A stretch of 64,000 bases of DNA, from the NCBI GenBank assembly GCA_028023455.1, contig JAQFVV010000941.1, positions 62,001 to 126,000 of the forward strand, in the 5' to 3' direction. How positions within the stretch are numbered: position 1 is the first letter of the stretch; every line of letters begins with the position of its first letter. Positions 11,440-23,891 of the stretch are shown piece after piece. Source of the DNA: Epiperipatus broadwayi (taxonomy: Eukaryota; Onychophora; Udeonychophora; Euonychophora; Peripatidae). Below the pieces are notes generated by a model that saw only the letters and a list, made by a program, of their open reading frames with translations, was not told the origin of the DNA and made no database searches. Both the position numbers and the translations under genes were made by a program.

Positions 11440-13180
11440 TTACATATATATTCACCTACTCATTTATCAACTGATCTAACTACTTACTTTTGCAAATTAA
11501 AATGAGAAACTAAAGAAAAAAAGTAATTGTTTTTGAAAAGTATGCTTTAGAGCTTCAGAAAATACTGCAAGAGTTATCAGATCCAAAATAAGAAAGAAGG
11601 ACTAATGATAAATGATAAAAAAAACTAAAGTAATATTCAATGAATTTTCTCAAAATAAAATAAAATTTGATAATGATGAGTTAGAAGTCAAAAACACATA
11701 AAGAATAGCCATCAGTAGATTAATTTCCAATTCAGTCTTTTTAGAAAGTTTTTTCTTGCAGTGAAATAATGGTAGGAGGATAATATAATTGAAAATTAAG
11801 TGAATTAATTATTTCATATTATTTATATTTCATCTGGAGATGATAATTCTGGTAGAGTTTCTCTAACTCATTGTTAATTTTTTGTAAAGTTTTATAATTA
11901 TTATAATTTATATTTTAGACTTAATAATAATTTGAAGATTTCCTATGATTATGATTAACAGTTTTATAAAGCATAAAAAGTGGTGGTCATGTGATGTTTA
12001 TTGGCATAAAGCATTATTCATGCCAGATATAAGACTTGGAGGGAGATTTTATGTATCTTTTATTTTATGCCTCAGAAAGTAACTCTTAATCAGTAGTTAA
12101 AAATTGCAGGTTTATGGCAATGTAATTATCCAATGTTTCTGTAGTTAATTCTCACCTAAGATCTTTGGAAATGTGACTAGTTTTAATCCATATTGGTAAT
12201 TTTATGAATATATAAGTTTGTCATCTACTAATTTTTATTCAGCTTTTACTAGCTTTAAAATAATCTTCTCAAGGTTGTATAAAACTATTAACAACTAGAT
12301 ATGTTTTCAAATAACCTTTTATATTTTTATTATAGCATTAATTAACACAGAAGTTCAGAAAATATGAAATTAGTTTTTTAATAACAAAACATGTTTATAT
12401 TTAAATAAAATACTTGTCTGATTTTCCAATTAACATTAAAAATTTCACTATTTTAACGTAACACAAATACAAATAAAAAAAAGTCAAATTGTACAAATTT
12501 TTATGAGAATGTAAAATAAAAGTAAGTTTCCTCTTTTATTTTTAAAAGGAAAATATAGAAATAAATAATTAAAATAATCCTAACAGAAAGATTTTAATGT
12601 AATCAAATTTGTAATTATAAGAGCAAATTTATTAATATATAATATGTAAATATTTTTAATTAAGTAGTATTTTTAATTATATATATATTTCTAATTTTTG
12701 AAAATATTTAAAAAATATCTAATTCTAATTATTATTATTATTATAAATACAATTATTGATGATGAGATCATGTTATCTCAATATCTCTCAGAGTATTATA
12801 TATATGTGTGTGTATTTGTACAGTAAGCACGGAAAATGTTCTATATTATATATATTTTATTGCTTGAATGAGTGTTAATAATGTTTAAATTGAGAAAATT
12901 CTCAGATATATCAGTTATTGATATCAATCAATTTAAAATATTCTTAAAAGAAACTTCATGATTGACTTAAAATATTTATTCCTTCTAGCTTAAATACTTC
13001 TGTCATTCCTTTATGTAAAAAAAAAATGAAGTAACCAGAAAAGACGGCACTGCTCTTTCCTTGTAAAAATTGTTGTCTTATGCTAACACGTTAGAGCATT
13101 TTAACAATCTATTGTAGCAGTTGCCTGAGTCATAATCTTAAAATATTATATATATAATATTTGAATTGAGTATATATTAT
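11440..13180. other. anonymous A+T-rich sequence
   Basis: No gene recognised. The only repeat relic is at about 11968-12010. Confidence 0.5.
11968..12010 (-). repeat. short relic of a family B terminus
   Basis: The string GGTCATGTGATGTTTATTGG and the AGCATAAA just before it match the outer end of the family B elements at 24.01-24.04 kb and 47.08-47.11 kb. Only the terminal 40 or so bases remain. Confidence 0.45.
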
Positions 13181-13182
13181 AT

Positions 13183-13732
13183 ACTTGGAGTTTAGATGTA
13201 ATTATAGGGATTTGAACACAGACTTTCAAACTCCATTCAGTTATCCACTCTATCTCATACAACCGATTTACATGATCCCACACCTGTGAAAATGGTTAAT
13301 GAACTCTAGTTTATGTATTTCATGCTGTGCCAGCACTCATCAATTGGTCCAGAACATCATCTCACACCCACATATATAATCATTGCTTGGTTTATATTAA
13401 AAGAGCTAATCTTCAAGCTTTAATTGAAAAGCTTCAGTCTACTTTACCCTCCAATTTTTCAGCCATCTATACCATTGAAAATCTGATGATGAAATACCAA
13501 ATGCTTTGTTGATGCCAATAATATTATTATGCCCATGTTGATTTTAAGTCACTTTGACCCTGTTATATAAAACCTTATCCATTTAAATACACAGAAGAGT
13601 AATGGGCAGGATACAACATGAATCTGTAATATTTGAATACAAGTATACTTTATATGCTTGTAATTACAGGAGATTTGAACACAGACTTTCAAGCTCCCTT
13701 CATCTGTTCACTCTAGCTCATGCAACCATGGT
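13183..13732 (-). repeat. family A repeat, left arm of a head-to-head pair
   Basis: The landmark TTTGAACACAGACTTTCAA occurs at 13211 and again at 13674, so this arm is one 463-bp monomer plus the first 60 bases of a second in tandem. Near 13733 it joins an inverted copy. The small plus-strand open frame at 13327-13512 is antisense to the repeat. Confidence 0.85.
13292..13366 (-). ncRNA. decayed hammerhead ribozyme (family A)
   Basis: On the minus strand the core reads TTGATGA (complement of 13337-13343), with the essential first C lost. GAAA (complement of 13318-13321), stem II and TACATA of stem III are kept, but the cleavage dinucleotide is AA instead of UA. It should be inactive. Confidence 0.65.
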
Positions 13733-14163
13733 ATAGAGGGCAGAAGAGTTGGAGGGTGCAGGAGATTGAAGGCTGTCCATTGAAGTTTGAAAATTAGCTA
13801 TCTTAATATAAACATATGAGAGAGGATCTAGATCATCTGATGAGTGCTGGTTTAGCACAAAAAACATATATTGATAATCATATACTTTTTTACATGTAAG
13901 TGGCCATGTAAATGAGTGTATGAGTGAGAATGGATAGCTGGAGGGAGCTTGAATGTCTGTGTTTAAATCTTTTATAATTACATCTAAACTCCACATATAT
14001 AAGGTATACTTTGTATTCAAATATTATGGATTCAGCCTGTATCCTGCTCATCCCTCTTCTGTGTATTTAAATGGATAAGATCATATACATAAGGGTTAGA
14101 TTGACTTAAGGTCAACATGGGCATGACAATAATATTGGCATCAATGAGGGATTTGGGCGTAAA
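13733..14163 (+). repeat. family A repeat, right arm of a head-to-head pair
   Basis: It begins inside a unit (GCAGAAGAGTTGGAGGGTG), passes the hammerhead at 13817-13890, crosses the unit boundary (ATTCAGCCTGTATCCTGCTC near 14029) and ends in the next unit at GGGATTTGGGCG. Left and right arms are nearly reciprocal in extent. The 100-codon minus-strand open frame here is not a gene. Confidence 0.85.
13817..13890 (+). ncRNA. decayed hammerhead ribozyme (family A)
   Basis: Core CTGATGA is intact at 13837-13843 and stem II is good (GTGCT/AGCAC), but the GAAA box is replaced by a run of A and stem I next to the core (ATCAT in place of ACCAA) no longer pairs with TTGA. It should be inactive. Confidence 0.6.
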
Positions 14164-16887
14164 ATAAATATAAATAGATTAATATATAATAAGTATGACC
14201 ATATTTTTTCATTCTATATTTGAATAAAACATGTAATGCATAAGATAGAAGGAGTATTAACTTATGTAAAAGTTATGTATAGTTACACTAAAGCGCTACT
14301 GAGCTATAACACAGTTTAAAATAATATGTACTGATACTCATGTGCTTATCCCCAAAAGCAAACTTCAAACAAATGTTCTGTATGATATATTTTGTGTAAA
14401 CAATATCTAATTATTAATATGAGTAAAACAATATTGGTTTACAATACCTTGTTTCCTCCAATTGAATTATTTTATCACTATATTCTTATCCAATGCTTTA
14501 TTCTATATGTTTTGCAATTACATCATATAGTTATTAACTGTTACTATTATCTCAAATCACACACTCTAGAGCTAAGATCCATTTGGCTTAATGAATAAAG
14601 TGAAAATAAAGATTTAATATATTGGTTTTACCCTACCATGAGATACTTTATTGTATCATGTAATTTACAATGGCCTGGTTCTAAGTGTTATTTACATGGG
14701 AACTAAATATAATAACTTAGACCATTTAGTGTGAAATAGAATAAAAATATTTCAATATAAAATTTATTAATGAAGAAACACCAAAAAGAATATGTATGCA
14801 ATAAAAGTGTCAAACCTCACTACTAAATTCCATATCTTTTTGTATCTTGATTTCAATTAATTATAACTAAATATGGTTTTATTTATTATTGAAATTATGT
14901 TTTTGGTTAATATCTAGCTTCAATTTTATATTCATAAGTAGGAGGTAAAAGTAATACTAATTGGATTGTTTATTGGATATATTTTATAGGTTTCCATGAC
15001 AATATTGTTATACCTGTATTGGGATATGTATTATTACATTTATTTAATATATTCCAAATTATGCAGGTTGAATTGACAGGTTGAGTAGTTTATTATTTGT
15101 AACCATACTTTTCATTTGAAAGTAAATCCATTTGTACATAGAATAAATAAACACAGTTATCTTATATGTTTAACCTTACATATTTATAATATTACTCACA
15201 CATTTGTAAATTATTTTTTAACAAAACAAAAAATCTATGTTTCAATATTAAAATGCTGTTTATAATATTTAATTAATGTGAAGTGTTTATTTCTTGTATT
15301 TATAATAAGATGATGCATATATAAACAAAATTATAATTTTGAATCTACAGAAACGCATCTGTTTTAAATTATTTGCATTTCCTCTTCAATGTATTATTTA
15401 ATTTTTTTAAATTTAACTTAAAAATAAAAAAGGTTTGCTTATTTCAATAATTTATTTTATGATAATGAGATTTAATTGTCACTGATTTCAATTCCCATAT
15501 CTTAGAAGCACACACACATTTCGTCATGAACAACTTTTACCAATAAATATCATAATTACTTTTACCCCTGAAATTAATAACTTACTTTTTAGTATAACGA
15601 TTATTCAAAACAAACTATTATATAACTCTATCTATTATAACCATTATTTATAACTACATTTAAAAGAAAGATATTTCTCATCACCCACCCCACCCTCACC
15701 TCCAAAAGGTATATTAAATTATTAGAAGGTTTTAAAAGCAATATACTTCTATATACTTAATATATTTTATTAAATTGAGATATACTTTCTAAAATCATTA
15801 ACATATTAGAATAGTTTATTAAAATTATAAAATATTATAGATGCATGAATACTATCAATAACTTAAATATTTAAGTGACTTTTTCAAAATAAATCAATAG
15901 GAAATTTCTTTCTTTTGTTATTTTTTTTTCTTTCTATAATATAAATTAGAATGATAAGATTAGCTTGCAATTTTCTTAAATAGTATAAATGGAATTTATG
16001 AAAAAAAAACATTTCTCTGGAAAAACAATCTTTTGCAAAATTGAAATTGTATATATTGAGAGTGTATTTTGTTCTCTGACATACTTAATAATTTTCTTTG
16101 ACAAGTTATGTTTTTAGTGCATAATAAACTTTATTCCAATTGTAATTTTTATGTTTCAACAATAAACTTTATTAATCCTTCGCATTACATAATATTGATT
16201 GTAAGGATTACAAGTGCACTCATGATTTACAGATTTTTATGTGGATTAATTTCAAGAGTTACAATAATCCGTTTTTAAGATGTACTTTTTTATAAATGCT
16301 GCTACTAGTTTTTGATATAGGAATGGATATCAAGTTTAATCATTAGTCTTAAAAAACAGTTCAATATAAAACTCAACTTCTTAGATACATAGATATGACC
16401 TAAGATTGTAAAATCTGGTATCATATTGAATGTTACTTAAGTTAGTAAATTAATCTTGATTATTGTTCTTTTAATTGTTAATCTTGTAGTATAGTAGGAA
16501 AGTAAAGCATAAAATCAAGCTATGGATGTTGTACAAAGAACAAAGTCAATTCAGAGTAGAATTGTATTAAATGCATTCATGTATTAATTTAAAACCAAGT
16601 AAGAAAATTTTAAACTTAGAATTTGTAATGAAAGTACATGACAGATATATTTTCATATTTTCAGAAGAAAGAAACCATGAAGAAATTTATGCAACATATT
16701 TGAAAAGATATTTAAAATAAATCAAGAGAGGAATAGTTCATAAATTGATTTCTAATAGAATCACACTTAAAATTTACATTCTGGTAATAATAATTTTTTC
16801 TAATGCCAATTCTTTTTACTCAAAATAATAATTATTAATAAAAATATTAAACAAATGTGAAATATTTTTCCGACTTAAATATATATA
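14164..16887. other. anonymous A+T-rich sequence
   Basis: No gene or repeat family recognised. A short C-rich run (CACCCACCCCACCCTCACC) lies near 15684. Confidence 0.5.
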
Positions 16888-17270
16888 TATATATAACTAG
16901 AATGGATTTGAACCCATATTTTCAAGCCACCATTAGTCATCCACTCCATCTTATACAACTGATATACATGACCACAGGTATAACAACAAAAAATTGGCAA
17001 ACAAGGCCTTTGAATATACCATCTTCAGATTAACAATGATGTGTGTTGATGAAAAATTGAAGAGTGGAGAATGTTGAAGTCTGTCCATTAAAGTTTGACT
17101 ATTTGCTATCTTAATATAAACTAAGCACTGATTATATATATGTGGACATGGACCAACTGATAAGTGTCAGTTCAGAATGAAATATGTATACTGGAGATCA
17201 TTTATTTTTTTGACATGTATGTGGTAATGTGCATCAGTTGTATAAGATCGAGTGGATATATATATATATA
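16888..17270 (+). repeat. family A repeat, truncated head-to-head pair
   Basis: About 95 bp in the antisense orientation (16888-16985, starting at the usual GATTTGAACCCATATTTTC boundary) is followed at about 16990 by a sense-orientation copy running to a TA microsatellite at 17256-17274. It has the same inverted design as at 3.55 and 13.2 kb but with the left arm cut short. Confidence 0.75.
17140..17215 (+). ncRNA. decayed hammerhead ribozyme (family A)
   Basis: The core is CTGATAA (17157-17163), so the catalytic G8 is lost. GAAA is intact at 17179-17182, and stem I next to the core keeps GACCAA but faces CTGG in place of TTGG. It should be inactive. Confidence 0.6.
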
Positions 17271-17674
17271 TATATTGTAACAGTATACAATTTCCTTAAT
17301 CAGAAGTGACAAATGTAATGGATAATATAATTTAAATGAAGAAAGATAAAATTGTCCCAATCCTTGGGTGGCAAATGTAATGGATTATATTTATACATAT
17401 GTGGTGAATCTAAATACTCACACCTAACATGTTACACACTAAATATAATAGATATCATTTATCCCAAATGTTATGGATCAAATACAATAAAAGCCCTTCA
17501 CATATAAAAAAAAAAACTAGCCCTAATTATTGAGGAACCAAAATGTGCTGGATAACATTATCCAATTATATCTAGATAAATTGTTTATCTGCCCTTCCAA
17601 CTGCCCTCTTTTGAATTATTTTATAAGTAAAAAATCAATAAAATGACCTTATATGTCAAACAAAGAAAAAATAA

Positions 17675-17966
17675 CCCCGCCTCTTAAATCTCATTGGCTA
17701 ATAAATTTTGGCAACAAAGAAAATGGCTGGAAAAAGTAAAGAGTTACGATCTGTTTTTATTTTATTTCGAAAATGATAAATAAATGTTTTAGACCATTTT
17801 AACAGTATTTTTTGACAAATTATAAATTATTTTGATAAAATATGCTAAAATAAAATAAAATAGTTAAGATTTTTAACAAAAATTATTTGCTTTTTTCTAC
17901 AACTAAACTTGGCAAAGAAAATCACGTCATTAACAAAATGTTTTAATTGGTAAGTAAGATTTTGTT
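17675..17966 (+). promoter_or_regulatory. promoter-like patch with possible first exons
   Basis: In an otherwise featureless stretch, CCCCGCCTC (17675-17683, GC-box-like) is followed by ATTGG (17693-17697, reverse CCAAT box), then an ATG in strong context (AAAATGG, 17723-17725) opening MAGK and meeting a GT at 17736. A CRE half-site (ACGTCA, about 17923) and a strong donor-like GGTAAGTAAG (17949-17958) follow, then a CpG-containing CGCTCGCGAAAA (about 17977). No downstream coding exon could be attached, so the call rests on motif clustering. The block AGCCAATGAGATTTAAG (minus strand) resembles part of the palindrome at 47.5 kb, so a mobile-element origin is possible. Confidence 0.25.
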
Positions 17967-20100
17967 TTACATTTTCCGCTCGCGAAAATTTATATATTTA
18001 AATAATAACAATTTATTTTTGAAAAAACTTTCATTTATTTTCATAACCTGAATAATTATATATATATAGTTTTTACAAATGAAACTAAAGTGAATATAAT
18101 AGTAAAAGATGAATATATTTTGACAATTGATTTTGTTAAGTTTGTGAATTGGCCAATTAAAAGTTTTGATTTTTACCTCATTCAGCCAATAATATAATTA
18201 GCAGTTAAAAGGTTAAAAATCCAATTATTTTGTTATTTTACTTCTTTTCCTTCTTAATACTTGAATGTATTCTAGACCAGGTTGAATTTTGAAGAAAATA
18301 TCACGTTAATGAAAATTGTCAGTTCCCAAATGCATGTATATTTTTATTTTCCAAGATTTCTTTCCTTAAAAATTGAAATGTTGAATTTAATATGCTGATT
18401 AATTCCAGTTGCTTCCAAATTATTATTAAATTTACCATTGTACATTTTTAGATAGCTATCTTAAATTTCAGCTTAAGACGCGATGGAAATTCATATATTG
18501 AGTTATTGCTTAGTTTCTTTTAATTGTAGAATAAAGAAAAGAAGATCGCAGTTAACCCTTGAACTTCAATATATACTATTCACCCCACCATTATTGATAT
18601 GCTTAATTCCAGTAGTTTATCCAATTATTTTGAAAAATAAGATACTGAACATACAAAGTACAATTAGCTTTTTCTCCTTCAGTTTTTTTAATAATGGCCT
18701 TTTTTGTTGTTGTTTCTTTTCTTATGTACAATTGTAGATTTGTCCTAATAACAATTATTGAAATATTTTTTTAAACAATAACATTCAAAGTAAAATAATA
18801 TTAATCATATAAAAAATATTATATCGAAACTTTATTTGATAGCTTTTTTAAAAAAATATATATACATAAATAATAACATTGCATTTTTTTTAATAATCAC
18901 CACAAATAAAATAATCTTTTCTATAATTAACAATTTATATGTCCCTATTTATAATATTGATATACACACATATTAATTAGAATATATCATTATTACCATT
19001 TAAAATCTCACCATTAAAAAAAAAATAATAATAATTAAAGTCATGTACCATCAATAAATAAACAAAATAATAAATCGAAACAACAATAACTATAACTAAC
19101 AACTATAAACAATAATAACACTCAATATATAAAAATCAAATCAAAGAGATCTTTTTTTAAAATCAAAAATGACTTTTAAAATAAAGGTGGATTTGTTGAT
19201 CTTTTACAATATATATATATATATATTATATTTTAAACAAATATTAATTATTTAACTATAATAATGTCATGAGTTTATAAATAAATATATGTCTGTACAT
19301 CAATATTTATCTGTTTTTTTATTAAATAAATACATGATGTGTACATCTTGTTCATATAATTAAAATATGCTTTACAATATGCATGCAATAATTTTATTCA
19401 AGTTATATTTAAATTTAAACTTCAAATGCTTGATTCCATTATATTTAAAACATTATTAATAATAGCATCATTCTTTTACCTTACACAAATTTAACCTAAT
19501 CTATCACTTTCTTAATTAATTTTAATATGGATCATTTTATTATAACACCAAATTAGTTACATACATGTTGTAGCCCTTTGAATGTTTTGACTTCAAACTA
19601 GGATCTCTAGCATGAAAACCATTTTGTTCTTCTTTACTTTATTAAATGAGTAATTTGAATAATTATCCCAATTCTCAAAATATGCAAGTAACATTAAAAG
19701 TGCTTTTAATTAAATTGCTTGATCATTGCTATACAGTTTCATATTGCATTATTACAGAATTATTGTCTACTCAATAAACATTTTCATCATTTCGTTTTAA
19801 AATTAATTGTTATTTCAGTTATTTAATTAACAAGCAATTTTTTTATTTTAAAATACATTACATCATATTTAGTTATAATATTTTCCAACTCTTTTTAGTT
19901 TCAAAAATATTTTACCTTTTTGAAAGCACAAATTAGTTTTCTATGACTACCTGGAAAAATACTATTCTTCAATGTTTTATTCTATTCTCATTTTGACTTT
20001 CATCTACATTTTTGTTCATATCAATAATTAATGATTTTCTTTTACACCTTCAGTACACAATGAAGCCTCTCTATGCACTTTGTTTACAATGTGTTATTTA
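17967..20100. other. anonymous A+T-rich sequence
   Basis: No gene recognised. An 84-codon plus-strand frame at 18483-18737 has no domain and ends in Phe/Cys-rich low-complexity sequence. A TA tract lies at about 19210-19226. Confidence 0.5.
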
Positions 20101-22150
20101 AATTAAATGTTATTTACTATACATTTCTCTGGTTGAATATGTATACATGTGTTGTAATGGTCAGATTCGTCTGGTTCGTTAACATAGTGCAGAATTCGAC
20201 CACCACACAGAACTGCAGCACCATCTAGGTAGTGAAGCCATCTGGAGTACTGAGTTTGAACATAGTTTATCGGTTCCACAATACAATCTACGAAACAATT
20301 CATCTGATGCTACATTAGTAAATATTTCCTTAGGCACGATGATCAGGGAGATGCAAGAGATTCAAGAATTTATTTTTGAGTTAGCCAATAATAACATTAA
20401 TATTAAACATTCATATTTACAGAATCAAGGAGATATTATATTGAATGGGTGTTGAATAAATAAATGTGTAAAGGCAGACATATAGTTTAAAATTATTTAT
20501 TTAGAATATTTTGTAATAAATCATTTAACTAATAATATTTGATTATTTAAATCTCAGTAGCGATCTTTCCGATACTGTTATATTTTATCGAGAAATACAT
20601 TTATTTGGCTGATATAATCTAGCTACCTAAAATTCTCGAGCAAGTATTTCAAGAGCAAGCTTTCGGGGATTTATACCTTTGCAATGCAAGAGTCTAAAGT
20701 AGGATTAATCATAGTGGTGGACATACATTTATTTAATTAAAGATATTTACTAATTACTATGGGCAAACATTTATTTGAGAGTGAGTTATGTCACTAATGC
20801 AGAGACGGAGTTATACATTGAATAATAAAGTTAATAAGAAGAAACACGTGGTACGTCTAGAAAAGCGATATGAGGGTAGCAGTATATTGAAACTGCGAAG
20901 CCATGGATGAGTTTAGAACAATGGGCTGGAATTTGCCATAAGCCCAAAGAGATAAGGTGTCACATAAGCATAGCCAGGGGCAAGTGGTTCGTGCCACGAT
21001 TGCTTCCTGTCTGTGTGACATTTCACAAGCCCTACGGAACATTTATTTGTTCGCTTGTGTAGGATGACTGGGATTAATTTAAATCCTAAAGAATCCGGAG
21101 TATCCAAGGCTTCTAATAGGTCATTGCATCTCTAAAACATAACACATGTATAATATACAGACTATTCTGCTAAGATTTTAATATATTTTCTAACTCAGCC
21201 CTACATCATCAACATTTAATAAAGAATGTTTTTGACTCTCAAAGAAATGCAATTTACATAATTATTACTTAAAAACTTAATAAAATATAAAACAATAGGT
21301 AATCTGGGTGAGTATTAATAACTAATAGATCAGTCATTTGATAAGTAGTAGACCCCTTCAATACAATAAATGAAGCATTGAATGCGTGTCGATTTATATG
21401 AAAATATTAAGTAATTTATGGAAGTAAATATTAATGAGGATTTGACATGCATCCACTGTTTTAAGCAATCATGGATTTACATTTAGAAAAGTATGAGCAT
21501 GCTATAATTAGATAGTAAAAATGTAAATTTTAGAAATACGTACCCAAGAAAAGATAGAATGAGATAAGCTAGATTATTAGAGAAATTTACATAAGGAATT
21601 AATAATTAATTTCATAGTTTTACAAATTAGTTTTACAAGCTATACATAGAGAATGAATAAGCTATAGTGTGATTATAAATTAGAGTACTCTAGGCCTTTG
21701 GGTACAGGTACCTGTTTATACGAAGTTTTTAAATTCAGCAGTCAGTAGCAAATTGTCCATGATTTCAGAAGTAGCAGTTCTTTCCAGCATTTAGGTGATT
21801 TATTTATTTAACAGCAGCAGCAGCTTTCTGATTGTTTGGGGCAGCAGATCCTTTTGGTTGATTTTGTGGAGGGCACATGTGTCGGTTCGCAGCATACGAT
21901 CGACCATCTCCAGGGAGAATAGTCTTTGGCGCTTTCTACTCAAAGATACTGGGATAGGTGAATGAATTTATATATCTGGAGACCCTCAACTGATCGAGAG
22001 CACAGCTAAAGTTTAACTGAAAGTTCTTAGAAAGTTCAAAATGTTCTCTTTTCTTGATCTTATCTTTTTACTTTTTGTTATATTTTATTTTTGGATCCAC
22101 TCATTTGCCCCGAGGATAATCAACACATTCTTGTAAGTTTAATTAATCTA
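20100..22150. other. patchy, less A+T-rich, CpG-containing region, possible old LTR element or exon remnants
   Basis: Three blocks (about 20150-20370, 20780-21130 and 21690-22110) have clearly more G+C and many more CpG dinucleotides than the rest of the window. Minus-strand frames at 20103-20303 (66 codons) and 20913-21107 (64 codons) have balanced residue use, but I recognise no domain. I found no paired direct repeats that would prove LTRs. Confidence 0.3.
21800..21962 (-). other. possible terminal coding exon remnant
   Basis: On the minus strand two overlapping frames are open to nearby stops. One contains RLFSLEMVDRMLRTDTCALH and ends at 21800-21802. The other contains KTILPGDGRSYAANRHMCPP, then a Gln/Asn/Ala-rich tail ending AAAAVK and a stop. 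Residue use is unlike the chance frames nearby. I recognise no family. The Ala-rich tail is a (GCT)n run. There is no convincing acceptor, so a retro-fragment is as likely as an exon. Confidence 0.2.
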
Positions 22151-23585
22151 GAAAGCTGCATTTCTATTGTTCACATTTAATTTTACATTTACATTTTTGT
22201 AATTAGATTTTAGAGAATTTTTCTTTTTAATTAATCTATTATCTCTCACCGACCGTTACTTTTAAAATTTCTATTACAAAAGGGAACATACGATTACTTT
22301 TACTTTTAATTAAATATTACCATCAGATTTCTAAAATTATTATTAAATGAAATGTAAAACAAAGCAATAAATAACAAACTTTATAATTTAAAATAAATGG
22401 TTAAAATTATATATTTTTATATACTAAAAAATACAAATTACATTAATTATTTTTATCTATTGCTTTAAATTTGTTATCGAAACATGTTTATCGTGGATTT
22501 TACATATATTTATACATTTTTAATATTGCTACATACACAATTCGATGTCAAAAAAGTTTAAATTTGGGTAGGATAGGGTGGTGGATGAGAGACGATAGAA
22601 AAGGTGAAACTTAAGATTCGAATACGAATCTTACTTGTTCAATGTGTGTTTGCTTTAAGATGTGTGTAATACATTATTTTCAAGTATTATTGATCCACTA
22701 TAAGATGAAGACCTCTACAAATTTAATTCATATTCTTTGCACTATAGTGTCCTTTTTCATCTTTATTTCATTCATTTATCTTACATGTCATCTCTTATTA
22801 ACTCATTTACATTCTCTCAGAATTCAGTAATTTGTCCAGCCACTTCCATTTTATTCTCTAAATTTAGTAATGAAGTCAGTAATATTTATTTGTCTCTGAC
22901 CCAAATATTTTGCATTTTACATCTTCTTGTTACTCCTAATATACATTTCATTGAGTTGACTGTATCAAATCTTAGATTCATGAGTGTTAAATATATACTT
23001 TTTCAAACATATAGACATATTTCTTCTAATATTATTATTTTTAAAAGCACATCATTCAAGTTTAAACTTTTGATTAAGTTTATATATGTACCCACTGGTA
23101 TTAACAACTTAATTAAGATATCCTAGGTCTATATCTTGATGGTCCAAAGCTTTACTCATGGCAAAAATGATCATCTGTGCTAAAATTACGTTTAAATCCA
23201 GCTTCTTTTTTTATTGATATGAATCACTCATTTTAATAAAGATTTAGTATAGAGCTAATAAATCATTTATAGATTTGTTATTAAGTGTCAACATTATTAC
23301 TGCATTCTACCAATCATTTGGTTCATTTTTATCATTTGTTCATCTTTTTATAAAGCTATTCCAACAATTTTTTTTTTCAGCTACTTCTTTTAAGATATCA
23401 GCAATAATTTCATTATTTTTTGAAGATTTTTTTCTTTGTTCATTGTTTTAATTGATAGACTGATATCTTCATTTAATTTAGTTTAAAATTTCACAAAAAG
23501 TAATAGTAACTGTAGTGGTTTTGTCATTTTTAAATACATAACTCTTTCATCCAGTTTATAATATTGTTTTCCTTTTTAGTAATAG

Positions 23586-23598
23586 TTTCATCTTTTAT
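23586..23598. repeat. 13-bp target-site duplication, left copy
   Basis: TTTCATCTTTTAT occurs here and again at 24043-24055, directly flanking the family B element. The repeated bases belong to the RTE host sequence. Confidence 0.8.
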
Positions 23599-23691
23599 TA
23601 AACAGGCAAAACTCTCCATACAGTAGTGCCATCTTATGCCAATCACAGTAATCAATGGATGCCAGAAGAGTTGTGCATAAAATCCCCATCT

Positions 23692-23772
23692 AGTGCCTAC
23701 TCATCCAATATCCCCAGACTAGTTTCTGGCTTGTAACCTTCATCAGTGAGGAGCCTTGGATCTGAGAGCACT
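23692..23772 (-). ncRNA. type I hammerhead ribozyme, apparently intact (family B)
   Basis: Read on the minus strand: AGTGC, an internal loop, ATCCAA, GGC, TCCTCA, core CTGATGA (complement of 23740-23746), A, stem II GGT/GCC with loop TACAA, A, GAAA (complement of 23723-23726), then C, loop TA, then GTC with cleavage between 23717 and 23716, then TGGGGA, TA, TTGGAT, internal loop, GCACT. Stem I is thus three helices: TCCTCA/TGGGGA, ATCCAA/TTGGAT and AGTGC/GCACT. All core residues and the GUC site are canonical. Stem III is one pair beyond A-U with a 2-nt loop, but ACTAGT is self-complementary, so two molecules could pair there. Confidence 0.8.
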
Positions 23773-23810
23773 GCCCCTAGATTTTAGGATCAAAAATAAA
23801 ATCCCCATCT

Positions 23811-23891
23811 AGTGCCTACTCATCCAATATCCCCAGACTAGTTTCTATCTTGTGGCCTTCATCAGTGAGGAGCCTTGTATCTGAGAGCACT
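23811..23891 (-). ncRNA. type I hammerhead ribozyme, second tandem copy (family B)
   Basis: It repeats the 23692-23772 motif with a few changes. Core CTGATGA (complement of 23859-23865), GAAA (complement of 23842-23845) and GUC (complement of 23836-23838) are intact. Stem II is weaker (GGC against GAT), and ATACAA/TTGGAT has one mismatch. The distance to the first copy is 119 nt at every landmark. Confidence 0.75.

Noticed and set aside
18483-18737. 84-codon frame after GACGCGATGG as a coding exon
   Set aside because: Start context is fair, but the translation turns into Phe/Cys low-complexity sequence and no splice partners are evident.
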